Of a stretch of DNA of 64,000 bases, positions 21,901 to 36,900 are shown piece after piece (within the stretch, counting starts at the first letter, position 1; every line of letters starts with the position of its first letter). Source of the stretch: Choristoneura fumiferana. Its lineage: Eukaryota > Arthropoda > Insecta > Lepidoptera > Tortricidae. A model generated the notes under the pieces. The model did no database searches. It was given only the letters and a program-made list of their open reading frames with translations, and had not been told where the DNA came from. The stretch spans positions 33,332,463 through 33,396,462 of the forward strand of contig NC_133472.1 of the NCBI RefSeq assembly GCF_025370935.1. Direction: 5' to 3'. The position numbers and the translations under genes are program-made.

Positions 21901-24900
21901 TGTACTACCTTTTTAGTACCCCAACATATAATTTATTCCAATTTTTTTAGCATACCAGAAAAATGTTATACACGAAAAAAAAAATTTTGGTACGAAATTT
22001 AATTTGCCTAATTTTGTGAGAGTCACAATGGCGGGTGTATCTATACAAATATAAAAAACAATTAACTAAAAAAATGTACTCCAAATGTACTATTTAGTAC
22101 CTACTTTAAAAAAAATTGATCCCCTCTGTACATGAAGTTACTCTGGTATTTTCTAAACATCAAATATCTCCATTGGTCCAGGGGTTCTGACGCTTACCAA
22201 TCATTCGACTATTATAGGCTATTAGACGACTAAATACTTTACGAACGCGAAAATAGCTCGCGCCTTACAGTCGAGAACTCGGGAGTTAAAGCACAAAGAA
22301 ATGACGACCTCATTGTGCAGGGAATAACGTTCATATTAATACGCAAGTAAGAAAAAGTATAAATTAATTAATAATCGTGGATATTGTTTGTTTAATTTGG
22401 CATAATTTCAACAATTTTGAAGAAAAACAATTTGATTTTGAATTTTTGGGGAAATGCGGCTGGCATTATGGGCACCTTTGAACCGGGTACGAAGCGGAAT
22501 GGTGGTTTTTAGGTTGTAGTTTAGGTCTTAGTTTGTAATTTATATTATAGGTTTAAGTTTATTTTATTTTGTTTGTTTTAATTTTAGTTGACATTGTTGG
22601 TATAATTTAATTTTCCATAATAAAGTATTTCTGGATTTTGAAGTAGTTATGTATTTTGGTTTTCCAAAAATTACCCATATACGTGACTTTAGAAATGCGC
22701 AAAGATAATTTGTTTAATTTTTAATAATTTTTCAACACATACTATTCACTATAAATTGTTGAACTACAGTTATCAATCATTTCTGGCAAGATATGCCAGA
22801 AAACGTGTAACTTACGGTTTTTTAATGATAGTCCCGATTGATTAATTATTTGATTTGTTTAGCCGGAATGCAAGCGTAATATCATAATAGAGGTACTTGT
22901 ACAAAGCTATCTATTACGCTGTACTTTTAAAATCAAAATGTGTCTAAAAATTTCATTTTTATTTTTTCGCATTGACGCGGAGGCTTAAAATGTTTAATTC
23001 TTTTTATTTTAACTAGAAATAACAAATAACAATACTTTATATCATAGAAAAAGAAAAATTACAGTTATAGAATTATGTACAGGTTTAGCTGCTTTTCTTG
23101 GCCCATGAATATAGCTAGTGGCCACAAAGTTAGTCACAGGAAACACAATCATCGCATATAGTTTTTATTAATAACCAAAATCTTATACTTAGAACAGAAA
23201 CAATTTTTCTTTTATATATACTTGTACAGTCAAGTGCAAAAATGAGTATCTGTTCGAACCACTCAAAAATATATAACTACGGCCTTATTGCCTCAGAATA
23301 AGAGTCTGGGATACTTATTTTTGAAACTTTGAATAAGTCTCATATTTTTACACTTGACTGTACAACCTAACCTGACCTATTTTTCAGATACAAGCGTTAC
23401 TTACCTTCTTTTCTATTTGTGGGGCCATAAACCATCCTAAATATTCATACAACATAGGAATATCAATATAAAGATCAGGCGCGAATTCACAAAATTCTTT
23501 TATGCCTGTTATGAAATTTTCTCCAGACACTACATTAGTTGAAACTAAGTGAAGTACTGACTTTGTGATTATCGACACTTCTTTCGGAGATCTGTAAAAA
23601 ATAATTGTATTACTAACTGTGCACCAGGCCGCATTAAAAAGTAAAAGTTAGCAGTAAAAAATGTCGTACTTTTCTACAGCCACGGTTACTATTTCAGTGA
23701 TAAGAGCTGCGTGATATTGTGGCTCAATGAGTTGTTTGACGTCGGCCGCTAACTCGACATTGTCGGAGTTGATGAGGCAGAGGTCGATCATGGACTTGAC
23801 AGATTTCTTCTTGGAGTCGGGCAGTGGGTCCTGCGGCACAGCGGCGGGCGGCGCGGCCACGTCGGCGGGTGGCGCGGTCGCGGGCGCGGCCGACGCCGGC
23901 GTCGTGCTCGTGCTGCGGCTGCCGGAGTTGGAGCGCGCCACGCCCATCGAGCCGGATTTGCTGCCACTACTGCCGGGACCGCCTGATAACAAATCACATA
24001 TCGTTTAGACCACCCATGCTACTTATTACGCGCTCATTTAACTATACTTCATAGTAAAAAACATTTTTACTCACTAAAGTCACCTCTCGAGTTAAATGTA
24101 GATCTTTCAATAGAAGCTCCCTTAGAATGATAACTAGGACTCATATCTTTATTACCTAAAACACATAAATGGTTTCTTTCAGCATAAAAATATCCAAAAA
24201 AAAACAGTCAACAAACAAAAAAGATAGCCATAAATTTCGCGCGGATTCGCGTCCTAAGCATAATATGAGTGGACTCAATCAGCGAGATTACCAAATGAGC
24301 ATTATATTTGCTCATCAGAAATGCCTAAGGATGTGTTGTATCCCTGTTTTGATTTTTTTTTCAATAAAGACATATTACAGTCAAAGCATCACTTTTTTTA
24401 TGTGTATATCTATTCTCAAAAGACGATAAAACCGATACTTTGATGGATTACTAAATCATACGGGCTAAAACTACAAACGTGTTTTGTCTATGCCCGATCA
24501 AATTGATTTGTGTATTACCGTTTTTACAAGCTTATAGTATTATAACTTGTGTCAAATCTTGCAAGCTCATTTTGACTAACTTGCAGTGGTCGGATTGACT
24601 TGTAATGGTATTGGCTCTGTGCACGACATCAGCGCCACCTAGCGTCCGCAAGGTTGTCGGCTCTGAGGTGCTGACGTTTTAAAATTTCATTGCGACATTG
24701 TGACAAAAATAAAACCTGTCACGCATTAATTTATAATACAAAATGACTGTGATAACGTGATTTGGGTGGAAAAGGGCTGTGAATTCATTTTTGGTCATTA
24801 AAATTAAATAATGTAAGTAAAATTTATTCAAAAAGTGTGTTTTATTTTGGTTATGTCAGAGTTTGTTTACTTCATGTTTAGTCGTATTTTTATTGTAAAA

Positions 24901-27900
24901 CGAAAAGATAAAGCTACTTTAATGGTTTCTTTAAATAGTAAACATATATAATTGCTCTTGTATCCTTAGTAATAAATTAAATATCGTTTTCAGATCAAAA
25001 TACATATTATTTTGACGACCGGTTTTGTGTGTATTACTCAATATAAAATTTCAACCACAAACCGTTTCAAAAGGAAAATTGTTGGTATCTGCTGGACATA
25101 TCCGGGATGTAGAGGAATTAAGAACAAAACAGGGACTGTGTTCAATAATTCAAAAAGACAAACATCAATTACTTAAATTGGGCAGTTAAGTCTACACAAT
25201 TTGCTTTGTTAATGACAGATTCATATGAGTATGACAGATGACAGAACCTACATTATTTCTACTTTTGGCCACTATTAGCGCTGCGATAGATTTCATTACC
25301 CCACCTATTGTCGTTCCAATCGTTTATTAAACTTTTGACAGCTCGAGTACTAATTAAAATAGTGATGCCCTGATGCGTTCCTGATTCGATTTCTTTTAGG
25401 AATCGATTTTATTCATGAAGAAGTTTTAATCGATTTAACACATTCATACTTTAAATTTGCACAACATTTTGCATTGCTTTAAAAACATTCACAGGTGTTT
25501 AAGTTACTATATCTTACATATTAAAATAAACCATTTATGTTGAGTTAATATGTTTATCACTTCCGACGGTAATTTAGTAATTTTGACAATTATGAAGCGG
25601 CAAAACTGGACGCGGCAGCGACGCCAGTTTGTTGACACTCACAACGATACGCCCGTGGTAGGTATAATTAAAAATAGTATTACCTTTCGTTGTTTTAACT
25701 TTTTAATCCCTAAAGGCATATTAATGTATTTATTATTTATAAATGATTTTGATATAAAATATAACCACAATAATTTTAAATGTATGTTTTATTTATAAAA
25801 TCGATTTACTTCAAAACGGTTTTTATAGTCTATGGTCATTCATTACGAATGGGAAATCACGAAATGGGCGGTACCCGTCCATGAAGTACGGTATTCTCTG
25901 TAGTACATTGTACCGAAAATTATTGTAAAACTTCACGTGCGTGATCTGTCAAAAGTTAAATAAACGATAGGAACGACAATAGTACTTCGCACCCAGCCAA
26001 TACATATTTAACTCTTTAACCGCCATTGTCTGAATTATAAGACAAAAATTATCCAGCTCATTTCGCCGCAGTCTTATAAATTAAGACAAAATGTCATAAT
26101 AGTTTCGGTGTAGGTGGCGATACGGGCACGTACGAATGAAAACGTATTGGCGGTTAAAAGGTTAAGTAAGTTGGTCGACACTCTGCATCATAAACCACAG
26201 TAGCCTTGCAAGTGAAATCTGAAAGTCTACAATCTGAAAAGATATCTTGAACGAAACTCGTCAAACTTACTTCTAATTGAAGCTGGATCAGTCTGAACAT
26301 TTTCTAGGACGCTGTACATATTCTTTGACAGACTAATCATAGAATTACTACCAGCCTGAGCTGTGCTCTTTGTGCCTGAACCATGGGTCCATCCTAATCC
26401 GGTTTGAGGAGCCAGTTTTATACTATTAATCTAAAACAAAAAAACATGCATCTGATAACAAAGAAGCGATCACAAGAATTTTTGTTTGATAAACACGATT
26501 ATGCGAAATTTACCTTTTGATTCTGAGTAACGGCCTTAAATTTGGAGGTATCAACCAAGTAATTCGGCCTAGATGTCTTCCAGTTGTTACTATTGTCCAT
26601 GAAGGAGTTATTGTTTTGACGCCGGCCATCGCCGCGCTTGCCGCGTCCTCCATCGTCGCGGCGGAATCCGCCACCCATCGGATTGGCATTCATAAGCTAG
26701 AAATCAATTATTAAATTAATTTCATTTAAAGTTTCATTTCCAATCTTTATTATAATCTATTTTGGACAAGTACTTCAATGTGTCGCTGCTGCTGTTCAGC
26801 TTCTTTTTGAATTTGATCCATCATCTTGGGTTGAGAATCGACGACGCTCTTGGTAACCCATTTCCTTTTTCTCAGTTCGATAACATCTTGAAGCATAAAC
26901 CTGACACAAAATAGTAAAAGTGAAAAATTGAACTGTTTATTTTAATCATAAAAACACTGATAATAAGAATGTAAAGTACCTAACACGACTGCTAATTTTG
27001 TTAGATTTCCGATCAACAATTTCCTGCATTCTCTTGAAAGTACCTTCGATGTGGTCTTTGACCTCATTCTCTACCTGCTCTCCAATAGTGGTGAGCAACT
27101 TGCATAAGCATTCAAGTTTTTCCTCCTCCAGTTTATCAATCAAGTAAGACATACAGTACATCATGATTTTAGCCGTCAGCATTTTCAACTTATACAGTTC
27201 ACCTGGAACAAGGAAATACCATTTTAGGTATTTTTACCCATGACAACATAATAGCAAGAAAACATAAGCAATTTTAAAATTATTAAGTTATATCTTTCAA
27301 CTCGCTCACATTGCATTCATAAAATCTTGCGCGCAATCATCATTGCGATAAATGTTAGCGAGTAATAATCTAAAATAATATATTTGACATAATTGACATA
27401 CATAATTCGCAAATAATAGCAATAGTTCAGACGCATTAGCCACACATAGAGAAGAGGAACTTTGCCCAGCTATGGGACAATAGATGAATAAATGGATGAA
27501 TATACATTTAACAAAACCAAAAGACATTCGCTTCAGCAATTTTTTAACCCTTTACGGCCGAAAAACTGTTAATCCGAGTTTTTTTTTCTAAAATGACAAT
27601 TAATTGTGGTTCGCGTAAAGATGATTCACGTGCACTCAGGTTAGTTGCACGATTGTATCGAGCCAGCCGGAAAGAGTACATACGAACTAAAAATTTACGC
27701 CAATTCAATAATTATCCCGTACGATTTTTCGAGTCTACCCTTAGTATCTTGGCGGTAGGTATTGTTTATTAAGAAAAACACCTAGTATCTGATATATGTG
27801 TTCTACGATCCGATTAACAAATAATAAGTTTCTAAATAGTAATAAATACTTAAGAACTAATTGTGAATCGGTAACAGTTATAAAATGCATTATTTTCTTT

Positions 27901-30900
27901 CAAACTATCAATATTATCATTATTATAAAGACCGCTACTTAATTTAAGACAAGACAAATACAGTGCTTGGGGTCATAACATTATCGAGGTTATCAGCAAG
28001 GAATTAAACAATGCAACAAAATAAATTTCAACCTACCAATAAATCTGACGTTTCCAACAGATCTCATTCGAACTCTTCTGTTCTCTTCATTTAACATCAA
28101 GTGAAGTTCCTTCTTTTTAACCTGTAAAACAAATGTAACAATTAGTATAATGTCTAAATATTTTAAATGTAATATTTTACCATAGTATAATATGATGATG
28201 TGTACAGTAAATGTAAATGAATTGTTGTCACCTGTATTTGCCCAAACCTTGTGTTACTATATTTTTGAAATGCAATTGATATGCTATTAATGAATGACAT
28301 ATCACATAATATGGATATGATTTGTTTTTTTTTTTTTATTTGGATATGATTTATGAAACAGAAAAAATAAATACATATTAGTACTTACGGGATCGGTGCA
28401 CTCTTCTATTTCTTTTTCAAGTTTCATAACTTGTTCATCTACTTTCTCGGTTACGAATTGATTTTGGCATTTACTAATAATAAGTGCCCTGAAATTAACA
28501 CACTGATCTGGCGTAGTGGCATTGTCAGCAGGAACCTAAAAAAAAAATAACTTTAATGTGCATTCTTGACATCCACAAATAAGAAAAATAAATAAATATT
28601 TTTAAAGAATACCTTCAACATTGAGAGCTTGTTACACATGGCAGCATAAGCTTTGGAAAAATTTGGTTCATCAATAGCCTTCTCAAATACTAAATCAATA
28701 ACACCTTCAAGCCGTTTTTGGTTATTGATTTCTAGATTTTTAACTTTTTCTATTAGAGTATCAAATTTCTGTGGCGTTAATTTGTTCAGAATACCTCTGA
28801 ACTGCTTGTACAATTCCTGAGAAACATACAGAGTAGCATTATTAATGACGTTAAAGTAAACATTATTATAATCTTCCAATATAACAAGTTTAACATAGTG
28901 GATTTGTATAAATATTTACCTCAGTTTTAGCGTCTTCTTCAGTCAAATTCTCCTTCTTGAACCTGGTTGGTTTCCAAGCATTTTCAGTCTCAGAAAGCCT
29001 AACATCTTCTCGCAATGAAATGGAAATGACTTGTTTATGCGAGCTGCTTCCACTAGGCGTCAGTGGCTTACCACTGCTCTTACCTAAATTTTTACATGTA
29101 TTAATTTTATGAGCCACTTCTCTATAAAATACAATACTATTGAATGTAATGAAAAGTTATGTATGACCAGTGGTAGTATGATTGTGCGTGTGAAAGGTAA
29201 GGTAGTCGTCATCATCATCCCAGCCTATATACGTCCCACTACTGGGCACAGGCCTCCTCTCAGAACAAGAGGGCTTGGGCCATAGTTCCCACGCGAGCCC
29301 AGTACGGATTGGGAACTTCACACGCACCATTGAATTGCTTCGCAGGTTTGTGCAGGTTTTTTCACGATGTTTTCCTTTCACCGCAAAGCTCGTGGCCCGT
29401 GGGTAAATTTCAAATGTAATTTCGCACATGAATTTGGAAAAACTCAGAGGTGCGAGCCGGGGTTAGAACCCACGACCCTCTGCTTGAGAGGCGATAGGTC
29501 AAACCACTAGGCCACCACGACAAATCGTATGTGTTGACGAATGTAAAATTATTCCTTGGAATTTATTAATCTGTTTTAATGCGTTATGTAAGCAGGATAC
29601 CTACCACTTGAAGATATATTCCTCCCATCTTTTTTAGCATCCCTAAGAGAACTATTTCTTGAACCCATACCAGCATTTTTCAAGAATGTCGGGAAGAGGG
29701 AATCATTCATAGGTCTAGAAATGGTAGCAAACGCCATAGGCTCTTGCATAGGCGCAGTCTGAAAAATTAAATCATTATTAGAAATAAATGACGTTTGTAA
29801 TTTATAGGATTATTTTATTATAAAGCGAAGCTGTAGATACTTACCCTGATTACATTGCAAGTCTCTAGTAGAGGCGCGTTGGGTTTGTTCTTTGAAAGTG
29901 GGTCATCTTTGATTTGTTTGAGCAACATAATGTCATAACACTTCTTACCAGATTTATTAAGAGGGGACCATTGATCTAAAATAAAATATATATAAACATA
30001 CCGACTGAAATTAATTATATTAAACTAAGCGCAAAATATAACATCTGATTTTAATATATTATGTTTAAATATGTTTTAAACCCGACGTGTTCATTATCTA
30101 TTCATGTATGAAATTAATTATATTAAACTAAGCGCAAAATATAACATCTGATTTTAATATATTATGTTTAAATATGTTTTAAACCCGACGTGTTTATTAT
30201 CTATTCATGTATAGATTCAACCATTTTTAAAACTACAGTAAACAGGTACAGGAACAGATGACAGTAGTAGAAGTCTGAACCTATCTAAGACTTAAAAATA
30301 TACCCGTGACCCCATGAGGAGGCTAAAAACAAGTTTTCTGCCAATTACCGCATTTTTTTTTTGAAATATGTAGTTTACATATTTCAAAAAAATTCGAAGA
30401 GGCCGTACTGTAGAACGCGCATGCATATCGTATTCATGATCTCTTTAATATCTGATGAATCTATCAAAATGGCTTACATATTAATTCTTCTTCTTTTAAT
30501 ATATACAATTTTTGTGTCAGTTTTTGTGACCAAACTCATCGGAAACGGCTTGACCGATTTTTATGAAATTTTTGTGTATATTCGGTAGGTCTGAGCATAC
30601 TTCTACGCGGACGGCGTCGCGGGCAATAGCTAGTAATAAATAGCTGGGAATAATATTTATAGCTGCAGTTCTACTAAAAATAGATGTGATATTTCGTTTG
30701 AGACTATCCTAAATCATATCTCAGTTAAAAACAGGTTCAAATGATTTTCTTAATTTCCCGTGAAAATATTAAAAACGAGCTTCTGACCGCAGCTTCGTCC
30801 GCGTGGAATTCGGATATCGCGCGCTGTTATGCTGTGTCTGATGCTGTCTTGCTCATAAAAAGTCTATATCACTCTCTGGCCCATAAACTATCATTGCCAA

Positions 30901-33900
30901 AAATCACCTCAATCCGTTGCTCCGTTTCGACGTGAAAGACGGACAAATATACTAACACAACAAGTAGTATGTACTTGAAACCTAAGCTCATAATCATAAC
31001 GCCGTTTTGTCACCAAATTAGTTCTAAGTATTATTGATTATATTATGTATGTTAGTCTGTAAGGTTTTTTTTTATTCGACTTGATGGCAAACAAGCAAGT
31101 GGGTCTCCTGATGGTAAGAGATCACCGCCGCCCATAAACATCTGCAACACCAGGGGTATTGCAGACGGGTATTATTGCAGACGCGTTGCCAACCTAGAGG
31201 CCTAAGATGGGATACCTCACTTGCCAGTAATTTCACCAGCTGTCAAACTCTCCACGCCGAAACACAACAGTGCAAGCACTGCTGTTTCACGGCAGGATTA
31301 GCGAGCAAGATGGTGGTAGTAATCCGGGCGGACCTTGCACAAGGTCCTACCACCTGCAAAAGCTGCTGCTGCTGGTATTTATTGTATGGGCCAAGTTGCC
31401 CGAAATAAATGGAATTATTATTATAATCAAGAAAAATACCAACCTTCACTGTATTTGTACTTTGGGACAAATACTGTAGGAGTTTCAGCCTGCTGCTCAG
31501 TCATTCCAGTTTTTCCGGAGGTCTCTTCTTTTTGAGGCATAGCTTTATCCTCTTCTACAATACTAACTTTATCAGTCTCATCTTTACCATTTTCATATGA
31601 TTCTGTCTCCTTTTCATTATTCGCCATCTTGTTTGATTGTTTCTTACCTGAATTTTTAGAATTCTTCACAAGTTTCTGATTTTTATTAATATCTTCCTTA
31701 ACAGTCTCTGTTTTGCTTAACTCAGTAGAATTTCCATTGGCGGTGTCAGGATCTGTTAATTAAGAAAAATTACTTGTACTATATAATTTAACTAATAGTC
31801 AAGAATGTTCAAGCCCAACCAATTTTAATAGCAAAGACACAAGAAAGCAATTCTCAAGTGTTATCTTATTTGACTTTTTATAATTATGGTGTATATGACA
31901 AAAAACAAACCTATAGTCTTGTTGTTTAGATTTACGTCTTTCATCTTAGGATCAGTTTGATTAGTACGAATACAGCTGGCTAAGCTCTGATTTAATTTTG
32001 CTTGCGCTTGTATTGCACTAGAGGCTTCCAAGCATTCAATGCTCTCAGGAACGGTTGGCAACTCTTTAGCAAGTTTTTCAATACTTGCTGATAATAATTG
32101 TGTAGCAGTGGGCACCTGCGTTATTGGTGTCTGCTGCACTGCTGGTTCAATCTTACTTGCTACTACGTCAATATTTTTTAAATGTGGTTGGGAGTCTACT
32201 TCAGATAAAACTGGTTGCACACTTGCAGCATGCCTCTTTGTTGATTCGGGAGTTTGATTTACTTGACTAGTTGGAAGGTTGATATTTTCTTTATCAACTG
32301 AACTACTAATCACTGAAAAGAAAAACGACAATTAGTTCAGAAATTTAAATATTTCCCTCATGCAAGTATTGCGATTAATAAAGTGCTGAAAGATTATTGT
32401 AGAAAAAAAAAATGTCACAAAACTGTGGCATTTAAAATAAACAAAAGAGATTTTTTAGATTTAATTTAGTAGGTATTAAGTGTTTAAGTAAGGTAGTTAG
32501 TTTATAGTTAAGTTTTATATGGTTATTTTTTCTTAAATTCTTGTATTTCAGGTTAAATAAAAACTATAATTCTACGTGTTTATAATTAGAAAGAGATTTT
32601 ATATGCTTCAATATCCTGTTTTAATCTGTTCTTCTTTGATGACCAGTTTTTTTTACATGCCTAGTTAATGCAGTAACTTGAAATGGAAGTCAAAGAAAAC
32701 TTATTTCATTGCAATAAGAATTTGATAAACCTGAAATCTCTCATTACAAATTCCACAAAATTCAAGAACCAATTAAACAAATACACATACATTAGGTTAT
32801 GAAATACATTAACACAATATAGTAATTAATAAGATGATCCAGTCCGTTATCAGCAGTGATTGGGGATTTGGATGCCATACTGCGGGATGTCAAGTAGAAA
32901 GAATAATATGGATACAACATTTATCCCGCAATACCAATAAACTGTTTGAAAAATAAAGGCTATTTCAGTGTTGATATGTTTATAAAATTAATGACATTAA
33001 AAAATCAGTGTTGGTTAAGCTATAAATTATTTAGTTATTTAGTTTGGTCTATGTAATCTGTTGCCGTTTTGTACTTTTTGGATGATAATAAAAAACATAT
33101 TTATATTAATCACATGTTTTATTGTAAATGAGACCTATGCTAAACAAATTGAGAAGAATTCATTTAACAGAATTAAAATTTATTTAAAACATTGACCTGT
33201 AATAGCAAATTATAGATAGTCAATGTGTAATCTAATAATATGTCAAAAAAACTGTTTTATCCCGCAATCCCGCAGCATATTCATAATAGCATAATGATTC
33301 AGGTCATTCACCCCGAGTGCATCCAAATCCCCGATTACTGGTTATCAGAACAACCACTAGGAGCATGATGAATTTACAATAACCAGTTGGTAAATATGTT
33401 TGCTTTGGTGTTAAGTTAAATACCACTGGTTATTTCCACCAGATACTTGAATATTATCAACCATAATTACACAGATAATGTCATGGAGCAACTACTAAAA
33501 AGTGAAAGTTGTGCAATTACCTGCCTATTGCACTCAATACCTTTGCAAAATAAATACCACATGTCAAGCTTTACTAGAGAATCTGTTACTCATAGCTCAA
33601 ATTAAATAAAAAGATAAAACCAAGTTCTGCAAAAAGCTTTCAAGGCAGTCAAATCATGCCTTTGCATGTGTATGTCAGGGTGCAGTTAATGCAAGACTTT
33701 TAATTGTAGACCTTGAATGAATGACAATATATGACCTGGTAATATTTGTGCTCCTGGAAAATTACAGTTCATTCAGCCGGGTCAACAAATACGAGGTCGT
33801 AAATTAACCGCACCTTGTACTAGACGTATTTTAAAATCAGATTCACTTTGTTGTTTGCAGAATCGTAATTATTCCTTTTAATCTGTCTGAAGAGTTTTTT

Positions 33901-36900
33901 TTATTATAATATCATTTATTAAAAAATAAACTATAAATAACGAATGGAACCATATTAATAATATGACGAATTCAAAAAGCAAGTACCTACTTGATTGAGT
34001 TCCTACACAGGTAAGGATGGGTAGAAAAAAATTAGTACAAAAAATGGGTCAGCAAGATCCTTATTATTAACTTTTGAGTTATTCTCAACTAGAAACCAAA
34101 GGCGGATCGCGATCCTGACATTTTAGACTCTATTAACATCAAGCGTCCGCCTTATACGCTAAGATTAGCAACACCACAAATTATGATTTATAGATTTATT
34201 ATTTTCTTATGCAAAAATACTGCACAAACATGGAACATATGCCTAACGAAAAGATAAGTATTAAACATTAATACAGTTAAAATATGCCTGATGGGATGGA
34301 TGAGGTAACAGCGTGGATACAAAGTTCAATAAAAAGGATTGCATGTCTATTTTCCCAGGACATGTTAACGAAAAAAAGTTTCAATCAAGGTCTCTTTACA
34401 GAACTGGCACTACCTCTGACTTTTAGCCTGGCCTATCATTTTTTATGAACCAAGTTCGAAATCTATAAATAGAGACGTGAGGTATTTCCACGTGGGAGTT
34501 CACTCATAGTACCTGCAGATCAGACTTAAATGTGGCACTGATAGCTAAATTATATCACAGTATCGAAATTCACCAAAATCCTTAATCAAACGGCACGTAA
34601 TTCTACGTTTTCATACGTAGCAATATGGTAAAAAGAAAGTCTATTCAAAAGGTCACTCAAGGATCTACCAAATGTCTGACTTTTAACACTTGTTTCACTT
34701 TAACCACATCACTTATTATTACGACTTAATTAAAAATTTAAATCTATAAAATGCTAATTTAAGTGAAATTTGGTGTAAAACTCAAGTAACAAAGTTTTAA
34801 TATAATTTTAACCCAGCCATGCTCAGTGACTGTGATGTAAAAGCCGCCATATTGGAACATTCCATGCGGATAGTCGGTCGACCAAGAGCAGCTAGTGTTG
34901 TGCGCAAGTACGAACGTAAAGGCAATCGATATTTTTTTTTAAGTATGGCAACCATTGCCCTTAGGAGTATTTTCATGAACAACTGCTAACTACAGCCCTC
35001 GTACAAACGTCACCCTCGTTCGTTAAAATCTTGTTGCACTGTAAAATGAGTCGCTTAACTTCAAACATGCTTCAAACTTAGATAAATCCACTCTAACCAT
35101 TGGTAAATAATTGAAAAAAGTGATAATAACGTTAAAGCGGTGATCCGAAAGGCAGTATTTTTTTATTATGGCTAAAGCATTAAATAAAGCGATTCTGTTT
35201 GGTAAATTCATCAATAAAACCATTCAATCATTACAAAAAATTAAATGTTGATTGGATTTACCTTCTTTTGATATAATCGATTGCAATTGATCTATCTTCG
35301 AAAAAACTCAGTGTGGATTTGTATAATTTTGATTTAACAGACCTGGACTCTGGATTCTAGATTTGTAAAAACTGTCAAAAAAAGATCTTTCTTCGCTGAT
35401 TGGCTTGGTTGGATAAAGTTACCTACATTTGAAAAAAAAACTGTCATGGATTTATCTGATTTTGATAAAATATTAATAATATTATAGATGGAGAGCGGAC
35501 TGCAAAATTTCGTACCTACTTGATACCGCGATGATATGCACAATGGTTTCCCATAAAACTGATGCTAAGTCCGAATTTGATAGTCTGCCGCGGCGGAACT
35601 TGCCGAAAGTACCAAAAAAATAGTCACTTCCGGTGCGAAAAAAGGGGCGTTATTTGACCCATCTGATACTGAAATAATATCATAATAGTCATGGCATCAG
35701 TTAGGCTGGCCGCACATACACGGTTTCCTGATAAGGTTTCCGAATACGGAATTCAGATTCGGAAACCTGAATGCGCATTTTTCATAGTAATGTAAGAAGA
35801 AGGCGCACACGTTCTTAATATTTCCGAACGGAAAAAAACCCGACGTTCGTTCCGTGCCACAGCCATGCCTTCGGGTTTCGGGTAGTAAGAACGGGAAAAA
35901 ACCGAATGACATCCCGAACACAGTTCCTTGCATACATTTTATGTTCCAATCGTTTATTTAACTTTTGACAGATCGAATACTAATTAAAATAGTGATGCCC
36001 TGATGCGTAACTGATTCGATTTCTTTTAACAATCGATTTTATTCATGAAGCAGTTTTAATCGATTTAACACATTCATATTTTATTTTTGCTCAACATTTT
36101 GCATTGTTTTATAAACATTCACAGGTTTTTAAGTTACTTTATCTTACATATTAAAATAAACCATTTATGTTAAGTTAATAATGTTTATCACTTCCCACGG
36201 TAATTTAGTAATTTTGTCAATTATGAAGGCCAGCCTTAGGAATTTACTGGTAAATACAGAAAAGCGAAATGTCAGTATTTTTTTTACCGGAAGTGCTTGG
36301 CAGACGCTCTCAAAGGTGAGAACCATGAGGACCCCTAAATATACCCATCTGATACCAGCCTGAAACCAATGAGGGCTATCGTTTTTTGTCTCACTAGATG
36401 GCGCACTGTTGCGTGAGGCTATGATAATTCTGATTGACGCTTGGGCACAAGCACCGCACTGGGCTCGCGTGGGAACTACTGCCCAAGCTCTCTCATTCTG
36501 AGAGGAGGCCTGTGCCCAGCAGTGGAACGTATATAAGCTGGGATGATGATGATGATGACGATGACGCGCCGACAAAGTACCGACGTCCGACACGTCTTCC
36601 AAACCGATACCGAGCGCACAGAAAGCATTCAAGAGCGGCACCGACAATAATGTACCTTTCTTACTAAACTTTAAGGGATGTTTTAACTCATAAAAAATCG
36701 ATTTAAAATCTTGTGTCTCTGTCAAATTAAAATTTAAACCCTGCTTATTAACATAGAGTAAAAAAAGAAAAAATGTTTTTTTCGACATTTTACTTTAAAC
36801 GCGATTATCTCGGAAACTAGAACCGACAACAAGGTACCTTTTCCCAGATAACGCCACAAATGGCTTCATACCTTTTTTCTAAGAATTACCATTCCTGAGA

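Larger units (their letters stand above)
24160..26270. other. eIF4G intron 22
   Basis: Holds the 25308-25979 and 26012-26161 MITEs. The remainder (24160-25300) is AT-rich with no recognised feature. Confidence 0.5.
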
